From NCBI GenBank assembly GCA_023614405.1, contig CM042697.1, forward strand, positions 158,944,149-159,008,148: a DNA stretch of 64,000 nucleotides. The letters are read 5' to 3'. The notes beneath the pieces were generated by a model, which was given only the letters and a program-made list of their open reading frames with translations, did no database searches and was not told the DNA's origin. The position numbers and the translations under genes were made by a program. Below are positions 55,238 through 64,000 of the stretch, in pieces. The DNA comes from Avena insularis. Lineage: Eukaryota; Streptophyta; Magnoliopsida; Poales; Poaceae. Numbering within the stretch: position 1 is the first letter of the stretch; each line of letters opens with the position of its first letter.

Positions 55238-56547
55238 AAAAAACTTCTTTCTCGCAAACCTCATAGGTTCCCGGTCAAGAAGAATATCATCAAGGGTGTG
55301 GTCTTCGTGCTCACCAGCATGGCCACGGGGCTCATCGCATCCGTCATGTCGATGTCTTTTCTAGTCATTTGCTGCTAATTTGTGCTAACTTGTGCCCACG
55401 AGACAGACCGAGAGAGATGTTTATGGGTCCGGACGACCAAAATAGGTGTATGTGATGACCATGAAAGAGGTGTACACGAGAGATGATGGCATAGAGGGGC
55501 AAAATATATCCGTATATTGCAATGTGAGAGAAAATCTACATTATTCAGTTGTAGAAAGTAACTTCTCATTGATATAGTACTTGTGTGTCAAAAGAAACTA
55601 GTTAGCTTGTGTGAAAGGTTTCGTGGTTAATCTCGTCCTCTGCGTGCAGCTTTGATGACTTCTCGCTCCTCCTGTTTCATTATAGTTTGTCAATAGTTTA
55701 CGCATTTATTTTTTCATATCATACTGGGTCTAACCCAGCTGACCTTTTTTCGTGAGTGACCACAAAGTTGGGCAAAATCGTCTCGCCCAGAGGACAATTT
55801 TAAGTCCCGCACGCGGACAAGACACGAGTAGTCGACCGAATTCGCTCGATGACTCCTTCCTTTTCTGCTAGCGCTGCCAGCTCCGGTTTTCTCCTCCTCT
55901 CATCTCTGCTTGCATGAGAACCCAATTTGGTCGACCCTCTTCTCTGTCCTGGACGACTCCTGCCAGCCCACCCCGTCGAGAGCTTCCCTGCCGAGGGCAC
56001 ATTTCCCTCTCACCCCACGATCCCTCCAATGTTTCCTCTCCAGCCTCTCACCCCATGATTCCTCCTTTGTTACCTCTTCAGCTCGCCACAAGTTCCATTT
56101 TATCTCATCGAGCTCCTGTTGCTTGGCTTGTTGATAGCCAATTTTTAAAAGTATATATACCGGTGGGATTTGGTGTAAAGAAGCATGGTGGGACTATTCA
56201 ATATGCAGGACATTAGCGATGATTCGATCGATGGTTGACTGCAGATGCCTTTGCGGATTTTTGTTACAAAGTGCTCCGAGAGGATAATAGGCCGACCATA
56301 AGGAAGCCAAAAATACCAGATGGTGGGCCCAGGAAGGGCGGTAGAAATCCATGGGATGCCTTCGTTTCGTTCGTTCGGGTAGGTGCATTCGTCCGAGGCT
56401 GTGATAAAAATAATGAAACAAACTGTTTTGTTTGTTGATTTATTATGGGTGGCACAGGTGGATAATTGTTCTCAATTATAGGGATAAATTCGTCCAAAAA
56501 ATTGTTAGACCGGAAGAAACACTTTGTCCTTTATTATTATATAAGTA
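55238..56547. other. Possible Helitron body, no gene recognised
   Basis: Mixed sequence with a pyrimidine-rich, exon-like stretch at about 55850-56110. Short frames there (for example 55910-56134) have no recognisable domain. No Rep/helicase is seen. Confidence 0.35.
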
Positions 56548-56772
56548 TCTATACTATTAAAAAGATTGAGGACGTTCGTCAGTGCTGGAAATTTCCGTCT
56601 GCCATTGTTTTTACGATTGTACCCTTGACTATTCGATGATATTACATGGCATGCCACTGCCAAGTGATATTTCCCCGTCTCCACCCCGTCATCCGGTGAG
56701 CGCCGCCACCACGGAACCCGCCGCCACCTTCTCCTCGCCCGGCCGCGTCGACCCCGCCTAAAAGGACAGAGA
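56548..56772 (+). mobile_element. Helitron-like 5' terminus and following sequence
   Basis: TCTATACTATTAAAAAG preceded by A at 56547 is a common Helitron 5' end in grasses. It reads towards the right, opposite to the terminus at 55209. The following 200 bp end in a CCGCCGCCACC-type stretch and are cut by LTR element E5 at 56773. Confidence 0.45.
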
Positions 56773-59131
56773 TGCCTAGAGGGGGGTGAATATGAAATTT
56801 AAAACTATTACGGTTTTGGCTTGATAGAATGCGGAATTTAACTAATGTTTATTTTATAAGCACAAAACCTAAATACTCTAGGCTCAACTAAGTGCACCAA
56901 CAACAACTTAAGTTAAGCAAGATAGCATAAGATAAATATACCACAAGTGATAAGCAAGATATAATTACTTTAAGCTCGATGGCTATGACAAGAAAAGTAA
57001 GCTCGGATATAGAGATAACAGAGGCACACAGAGACGAAGATGTATTCTCGTGTTCCCTTGCAAGTAAGGTACGTCACGTTGGAGAGGTGTGGAATTCCAC
57101 GAAGGATTTCCCAACGCCACGAAGGCTCACCTTCTTTTCCGAGTCTATCCCACGAAGGAATAGGCCCTTTCCTTATGGCTAGCTTTTCCTTCCTCTGAAG
57201 ATGGCAAGCTCCACAACCACTTCACAAGCTCCACGAAGGAGAAGCCCAGGTCTCTTCATAATCTTCCACGAAGAGGACACCGAAGCACCAACCGCCAAGC
57301 CAACTAGGAGGTCACCCTCCAAGAGTAACAAGCTCGGTCTCTCACTCGAACAAATCATAATGGAGAGCTCAACATTTATGCAAGAATGCAAAGCAAGAAC
57401 ACCAAGGGTGCTCAATTTCTTCACTCTCAAATCCCACCAAAGCAACAAGTGCTAGGGAGGAATTAGAGAGGAAGAACAATGGTGGAATCAACAAATGATT
57501 CCAAGATCTAGATCCAATGGGTTTCTCTCACTTAGAGGAGGAATTGATTGGTGGGGATTGTAGATCTAGATCTCCTCTTCCAAAGCCTCAAAAAGATGCA
57601 AGAATCATAGGAGGGAAGGGGGGAAGCAAGCTCAAGAGGTTCAACAATAGATGTCAATTTCTTGGTCAAGAACACACTAAAACGTTGGGGGGAGAACCCC
57701 TTAATTTTATAGGGGAAAGCAAATATGACAGTTGGGAGAAATCCATGCAAACTCGGTTGAAAGTTCGGTTGGACCGGCCCTCACACCGGACGGCCCGGTT
57801 CCTAGACCAAAAAACCAAATTTCAACCGGGATTAAATACTGTCCGCAGTCTCGGTATAGCAAAACCGAAAATCCCGGTTTAAGATCCAGTTTTTCGGTGC
57901 TGGCACCAGACCACCCGGTCTGGGAGCCGGTTGGACCGGATCCACAACCGGTATGAAACAGACTTCACAAAAACGCAATAACTTTTGCATCCGGACTCCG
58001 ATTTCGATGGCCTTGGGCTTGTTTTGAAGAGGACAACAATCTATACAAGATGGTGCAGAGAAACATCATAGCCCAACAAAGGAGTATAGAACCAAATGAA
58101 GAAAGGTAAGAGGCCTCCCTAAAGAAGAACCGTTAAAACCTTCAAACTCGAAAACGCCATAGAAGATGCATACGAATTATGTTTTCGATGAACTTGGGCT
58201 TGTTGAAGAGCTAGAAAAAAGCTCAAGAACCTCACATGGAGAAACACCAAGAAGCAACAAAATAGGAAGATGCAAAGTATGCAAAGGATTGAGCTCCCTA
58301 TGACAATGTCATCAAGTTGCCCAACCGAAAGCCCCTCTTGATAGTGCGGCTATCTATCCTATAACCCGGTATCCCAACAAACACCTTGAGACCGGTAAAA
58401 GGAAAACCTATCAAGGCCATACCTTTGCCTTGCGCATCCCGCTTGATCTTGATGACACCGCTTCAAGCTCCACTCAAGCCGGAATGCATCACTTGATCAT
58501 TGTTGCTTCGTGAAGACTCCTAATTTGCTCCCCATACACCACTATGGGATAGCTTCATTAATACATGTCTTCACATGTCTATTATCACCAATATGGATGG
58601 AAAGCTTAAAGCAAATGATCTTGTAGAGATGCTTATCTTGAACTTGCCCTTCTCAACCTTGATGACGATCACCACTTGATGTCATCCTGTCATGGGCTAT
58701 ATAAGATCTTCACTGTTGAAGCATGCCCATGGAAAGATACATATCCCATATAGAAAATGCAAAGGCACATATATAATGGGTTAGTTCATGATGCATAATT
58801 GACAAGGCTTACCATACCACAAGATCCATGTGATATATTCTTTATGCTTCATGTGTTGACCAAATTGAAATCACTCTTCACTCTTTGTATAGGTCAACCG
58901 TGTACCTTCTCATGCTCCATCTCAACACCATATTATTCTCTTCAACTCGATGATATTGCTGCCAATACTCAAGGTATATATGTATCTTTATGGCATCCAT
59001 ACTTGAATCCAACACATGGACCATAAGCATGACCTATGGAATATTCCTTCATATAAAACTCAATGAAAACAGTAGTCCATAGGGATTGTCATTAATCACC
59101 AAAACCACACATAGGGGCAATTACCCTTTCA
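56773..59131 (-). repeat. 3' LTR of minus-strand element E5
   Basis: On the minus strand it starts TGAAAGGGTAATTGCCCC at 59131 and ends CCCCCTCTAGGCA at 56773 (TG...CA, 2359 bp). A purine tract lies immediately before its start on that strand. Its CTAGAGGGGGGTGAATA border is common in grass repeats. The other LTR and any coding region are outside the window, so the superfamily is open. A 121-codon plus-strand frame at 57517-57882 has no known domain. Confidence 0.65.
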
Positions 59132-59142
59132 ATCTCCTCCAT
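59132..59142 (-). other. Polypurine tract of E5
   Basis: The minus strand reads ATGGAGGAGAT directly before the LTR start TGAAAGGG. Confidence 0.6.
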
Positions 59143-59752
59143 TTTGGTAATTGGTGACAATCACAACAAGAGGGTTTATGTAATGAATGTTAAAAACAAG
59201 TACGCAACTTATCCGAGAATAAGTTATATACAAGAGGTGGTATTTGATATGGTTAAGTAACATAAAGATACTAGCCCATATCAAAACCGATTATACTCAC
59301 ACAAATTACAACTAATGCAGGAGATGTGAGTAGAACCAACATATATAGAGAACCCCCCCCCAATATATGCACATTTGATGATCTTTAATTTCATTGCATA
59401 CATTGTCAAGCATAACCTTTGGGAGAGTTTCCACTATATATACAACCATGCAAAACATAATAAAGATGGAATGCATGAAAAGCAAACACTTAAGAACAAA
59501 CCAATCTTAAGTAGAAAACCATTTCCCTTAAAACCATCTAAAATTCTCCCCCATTGACAACAAGTGCCAAAATGGATAACAAGGTTATAAGGACAATATA
59601 GTATGACTTCCTACCCAAGGTGTGCATTACTCGTAATATGAGTGAAATCACATGCACATATACAATGATGAACACTTGGAGGAAATCAAACTATATTGAG
59701 GATCAAGAATTGCTAAAAGGATAACGAGGTGAAGGAACTTCAACGGATGAAG

Positions 59753-61602
59753 TGATGTGCTCGGTTACTGTAGAGCCCGTTGGGAAACCCCAAGAGGAAG
59801 GTATGATGAGCACAATAGTAAGTTTTCCCTCAGTTATGAAACCAAGGTTATCGAACCAGTAGGAGAAAGGAAACATCTCCCAAGGTTTTGATAGCAACGT
59901 GGAACCTACACAACACAACCACAATACTTTTCCCCAACTTACAGTGAGGTTGTCAAGCTCACCGGTTGGCTGAAAACAAAGGATTAAACGTATAGTGTGG
60001 AAGAGAGTAATTCCTTGTAGTAATTGCAGAAATTAAATAGTAGACAGTAGATTGAATATCAGTGGGAAGGAATGGAACGGGGTCCAAAGTTCACTAGAGG
60101 TGTCTCTCCATAAGATAAATAGCATGCTGGGTGAACAAATTACAGTTGGGAAATTGAAAGATTGAAAAATGCATAATTGTAACACCCCCGATCACTCCGG
60201 ACCGACGGCTGTCACTTTTGGCAGCTCAATAGGATCTGTAGACTAACCCCATAGACCAACACTAGTCTTTTCTATGCACTTTGTCCTCACTCGTGCGCAC
60301 CTGGTACCCACTTCCCGGTCGGTCACCCATCCTAAAATTGCTCTAGGCAAAGCATGCTTAACCTTATAGTTCTTTTTAGATGAGCTTCCGGAAAAGAAGT
60401 TGCAACTTGTTGGTATGGGTTTCCTATCAATCCCATTGAGCCATGTGCCAGGGTCTCACAATAATAATGCATGTACATGTCATGATGATTTCTATGAGAT
60501 TTGTTTGGGCATTACAACATAATACATAGACCATAATCCAACTGCATCTATGACTAATAATCCACCTTCAGGTTATCATCCGAACCCCTTCCAGTATTAA
60601 GTTGCAAGTCATAGATAATTGCATTAAGCAATGTATGTAATGTAAACAATAAAATTGCCCTTGGACAAAAGATTGCTGTTTTCTCCCTAGTAGCAACATC
60701 ACATCTACAATCTTAGAGGTTCCTGTCACTCCCCCAGATTACTAGAGACATGAACCTACTATCGAGCATAAATACTCCCTCTTGGAGTCACAAGCAACTA
60801 CTTGGCCAGAGTAACCACTAGCAACGGAGAGCATGCAAGATCACAAATACAATAGACATGATAGAATCAATAATCAATCTTGACGTAGTACTCAATATCC
60901 ATCAGATCCCAACAAACACAACATGTAGGATTACATATAGATGATCTTGATCATGATAGGCAGCTCACAAGATCTAAACATGATAGCACAAAGGAGGAGA
61001 AACAACCATCTAGCTACTGCTATGGACCCATATTCCAAGGATGAACTACGCACGCATCATTCCAGAGGCTGGCATGGTGATGAAGAAGGCCTCCAGGGTG
61101 ATCTCCCCTCTCCGGCAGGGTGCCGAGAAGAGCTTCATATCCCTCCCGATCTAGGGACGATGGTGGCGGCAGCTATGGACTTTTTCATGGATTTTTGACC
61201 GGGTCCTTAGGGTTTCTACCTCGGGGGGTTTATATAGGCGAGAGGGAAAGGTCGATTGAGGGACAGGGCCCACACCATGCCCTGGCACGGCCTAGGGTGG
61301 GCCTGCACCATGGGGTGGTTTGGCCACCCTATGGTTCCTCTTCGTCCCTCCTCTGGACTCCGTCTTCGTCACGATAAAATATTGACTTCCGCTTTTGTTC
61401 CGTCCAATTCCGAAAATATATCCTTACTAGCTTTTATGAATCAAAAAATGGCAGAAAATAGGAACTAACACTATGGCATCTTGTCAATAGGTTAGTTCCA
61501 AAAAATGTATAAAAATACCTCAAAGTGTAGACAAAACATAAGATAGTTAGTACAAAACAAGCATGGAGCATCAAAAGTTATAGATACGTTTATGACGTAT
61601 CA
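59753..61602 (-). mobile_element. S3: solo LTR of an E3-related family
   Basis: On the minus strand it starts TGATACGTCATAAACG and ends GAGCACATCA. A perfect 5-bp duplication TGAAG flanks it (59748-59752 and 61603-61607). It aligns with the E3 LTRs across its length, including the TTTCCTTCTCCTACTGG region, the GC-rich module (about 61265-61325) and a TATA box (minus strand CCTATATAAACC, 61228-61239). Subtracting the nested Cassandra LTR leaves about 1.5 kb, the E3 LTR size. Confidence 0.92.
60178..60516 (-). mobile_element. Cassandra-type TRIM solo LTR with 5S-rRNA-like core
   Basis: A 339-bp element from TGTAACACCC to GGGCATTACA lies inside S3. The minus strand over 60305-60392 follows the 3' two thirds of 5S rRNA: CCGGAAGCTCATC, then GTTAAGCATGCTT (box A region), then TAGGATGGGTGACC (box C) and GGGAAGT. 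Carrying a 5S-derived RNA polymerase III promoter in the LTR defines the Cassandra family. The flanks read CATAAT on the left and, after one extra A, CATAAT on the right. No internal region or second LTR is present, hence a solo LTR. Confidence 0.88.
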
Positions 61603-62126
61603 TGAAGCAAGCAATCAAAAGATCCAAATAATCAAATGGACAAATAGTGCTCTAAGTGAAATAAGTAAGCTCCCCAAGGTTCGTGCATAAATTAGTTGTT
61701 TCATTTCAATACAATATGCACAAACATGGAATCCTCACTCCCTTTATATCATTTAGAACATGACCAAGATACAAGGAGTATAGATATAAATCAATACACT
61801 TTTCAAGACAATCTTAAGTCCAAAATAAACCAAATATGAGATATGAGTGCGTGAAGATGCAATAAAAGTAAACAGAGCACTCATAAATCAAGACCTTACT
61901 ATTATCATTAAAAATCAAGAGGATAAGAGAGATGGTCGGAAAAGAGCGAGCATATCAAGGCGAGATATTAACGCTCTCGTGTATATAAGTTTATAAGTGG
62001 AGAAAACATGAGAATAATCCACAAATAAATATCCACACATAAGAGGTTAATAAAAATAAGAAAACATGATATCCAAGAGGAAGTCATAAGATATACCAAA
62101 CATGATATTTTTGCTTAAGTGCATAT

Positions 62127-63489
62127 TGATACGTCCAAAACGTATCTACTTTCCCGAACACTTTTGTTATTGTTTTTCGTCTAATTTGTGTGATTTGGAT
62201 ACAACTAACATGGACTGACGCTGTTTTCACAAGAATTTTTTTGGTGTCTAGTTTTTGTGCAGGAAATCAACTTTCAGGAAAAATTCCGGAAAATATCGCA
62301 AAACTCCTATTTTACCAAAAGACTCACGGAGCCAGAAGACGAGACGGAGGAGGGCCACAAGGGGCCCACACCACCTGGCCGCGCGAGCCAGGCCAGGCCG
62401 TGCCTGGGGGTGGTGTGGCCACCTCGGGCACCCCCTCGGTCTCCCCCTTTGCCTACATAAGCCCTCTGACCTAAAAACAGAGGGGGGTTTGACGTTTTTC
62501 CAGATAGAGTTCCGCTGCGTCACCACCAGCACAAACCGCGATTCGGAACCAGAAACTCCAACGAGGAATTGGAGGAGATCATCGCCATCATCATCACCGA
62601 CGCCTCTCCATCAACCATCCATGTTTCCCCCATCCATGAGTGAGTAATCCCCCATAGTAGGGTATGGGGATGATAGGGATTGTATGAGATCTATCATTGC
62701 ATCAGATTGTTAGGGCATGGTGCCTAATATCTTTTTTAGTGATTTTTGACATTGTTGCAACTTGTTATGCTTAATGCTTGTCACTAGGGCCCGAGTGCCA
62801 TGATCTAAGATCTAAACATGTTATTGATTCATGATGATAGTATTGTTTGTGATCTTATCTGCAAGTTGTTTACACATATTATTGTCCGAAACCAAAGGCC
62901 GCAAAGTGACATAAATTGGGATAACCAAAGAGGATGGCTATGATATGAGGATCATGTGTGTTCACAGAGTGTTAATGCTTTGCTCTGGTACTCTATTAAA
63001 AGGGGTACCTTAATTGCTAGTAGATTCCCTTGAGGCCCCGCTGCAACGGGCTGGCAGGACAAAAGATGTTGCACAAGTTCTCATTGCAAGCACACATGAC
63101 TATATATGGCACATATGCCTATGATTATTTAGTACTTAGATGCTTTATCTTATTTATCTGCAAATTCCCTAGATCTTGATATTACATGAATAGTCTTGTC
63201 CATGCAACGCCCGTCCATCCATCCCTATGCCTACTGCACTCAAATCCTGTCGTTTGCTACTATTATTACTACTGCCTTTATTTATTGCTATTGTTACTTT
63301 GCTATTGCTACTACAAAACTATTGCTACTGATAAACTACTGTGATCAAGACTATTTCCAGGTGCAGCTGAATTGACAACTCAGTTGTTAAGGCTTATAAG
63401 TATTCTTTGGATCCCCTTGTGTCGAATCAATAAATTGGGTTATACTACCCTCGAAGACTGTTGTGATCCCCTATACTTGTGGATCATCA
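62127..63489 (+). repeat. 5' LTR of E6 (E1 family)
   Basis: A 1363-bp LTR, TGATACGTCC to GGATCATCA, matching the E1 LTR without the PIF/Harbinger element. The GC-rich module is at about 62365-62425. The TATA box has decayed to CCTACATAAG (62452-62461). Confidence 0.9.
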
Positions 63490-63500
63490 AGACTATTTTC

Positions 63501-63518
63501 TGGCACCGTTGCCCGGGA
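63501..63518 (+). other. Primer binding site of E6 (tRNA-Asp type)
   Basis: TGGCACCGTTGCCCGGGA, 11 nt after the LTR. Confidence 0.82.
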
Positions 63519-63578
63519 GCATAGATTTATTTGTAACTCCACTTGGATTTATTATTATTCATTGCTATCCTTTTCATC

Positions 63579-64000
63579 ATGGGAAAACTCGCGATGGAAA
63601 ATTTCCTATTTTACCATCCACTACAAGAAGAGGTAGAGTTCTAAACATCTCTGATGCTCTTGATTCACCATCTATTATAAGCAAGCTTGTTACACCACCA
63701 CCACATACACATGCTACACACACTACTACTACTGCTGAATCTGATGCTCATGATGTTACTTCTACTATGCTTGATGAGAGTGGTTCATTAGGTCCTTTCC
63801 TAGATGATACTATTGCTAGAACTATATTGGAAAACACTGAAACTCCTAATGAAGATACTATTACACCTATTAGCTCACCTGAGTCTAGAGAGAGTTATGA
63901 TATTAATGATGGTTATATTGAATGACTGATGAATTTATTGAGGAATATCGAAACACACGTGGTGCTAGTGCTATTAAGAGTCTTCTTGAGAAATGTACTA
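63579..64000 (+). pseudogene. E6 gag, 5' part, frameshifted, runs off the window
   Basis: It aligns with the E1 gag start. Relative to E1, one base is missing just after the ATG (63579), putting the frame out from codon 4. The frame that matches E1 reads HHGKTRDGKFPILPSTTRRG and continues to a TGA at 63923-63925, caused by another single-base loss. After that MTDEFIEEYRNTRGASAIKS resumes in the third frame. It is not translatable as gag. The E1 copy has neither of these two changes. Confidence 0.85.

Larger units (their letters stand above)
59143..62126 (-). mobile_element. E5 internal region, interrupted by S3 and cut by E6
   Basis: Non-coding AT-rich sequence at 59143-59752 and 61603-62126 becomes continuous when S3 is removed. 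No ORF is recognised. It ends where E6 inserted (flank CATAT, 62122-62126). Confidence 0.6.

Noticed and set aside
57517..57882. 121-codon plus-strand ORF in the E5 LTR as a gene
   Set aside because: It lies within an LTR in antisense, has no domain, and the reading frame looks like chance.
60305..60392. A genuine 5S rRNA gene
   Set aside because: The similarity covers only the 3' two thirds with many changes and is enclosed in TG...CA LTR ends, which fits Cassandra better.

Overview
This window reads as nuclear DNA of a large, repeat-rich grass genome, most likely a pooid (wheat, barley, rye, oat or relatives). The clues are LTR retrotransposons with TGATACGTC termini and tRNA-Asp primer sites, long (3-4 kb) TGTAAC-type LTRs, Stowaway, Tourist and PIF/Harbinger DNA elements, a Cassandra-type LTR, and only one intact host gene in 64 kb. 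The species assignment is an inference.

Left part (1-11647), the genic island. A broken Mutator-like transposase runs off the left edge. Next come remnants of a minus-strand LINE (an ORF1-type DUF4283-like part and a C-terminal zf-RVT part), several Stowaway MITEs, and the only intact gene: an intronless minus-strand PPR-DYW protein of 574 aa (7664-9388). A PIF/Harbinger (Pong-like) fragment carrying a Myb/trihelix ORF follows and is cut by an LTR insertion.

Middle (11648-50068), stacked retrotransposons. Element E1 (from 11648) carries a PIF/Harbinger element inside its LTR and a 3.5-kb solo LTR (S1) inside its gag-protease ORF. Element E2 (from 23182) carries E3 (28623-49660). E3 carries E4 (32612-47008, minus strand). 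One LTR of E4 carries the 4-kb solo LTR S2 (41895-45932). Most insertions can be checked by target-site duplications or by an intact sister copy of the insertion site in the same window. E1, E2 and the PIF fragment all lack their right ends, which a single deletion ending near 50068 would explain.

Right part (50069-64000). Truncated and intact MITEs lie next to a pair of DNA elements abutting at a shared TAA, then two Helitron-like termini. A minus-strand LTR element, E5 (56773 onward), holds solo LTR S3 (flanked by TGAAG), which in turn holds a Cassandra solo LTR with a 5S-rRNA-like core. E6, a second member of the E1 family, starts at 62127 and runs off the right edge.

No retroelement here looks autonomous. 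E1 and E2 keep only degenerate gag and protease-like regions plus a downstream accessory ORF. E3 has a single 210-aa unknown ORF. E4 has a ruined Ty3/gypsy reverse transcriptase. The most interesting sequence-level signals are three. A GC-rich hairpin module occurs in every TGATACGTC LTR and recurs inside E1 and E2 just before their downstream ORF. A block of about 55 bp is shared by three otherwise different long-LTR families at the same relative place. A short hairpin sits immediately after the ORF stop codon in E2 and E3.
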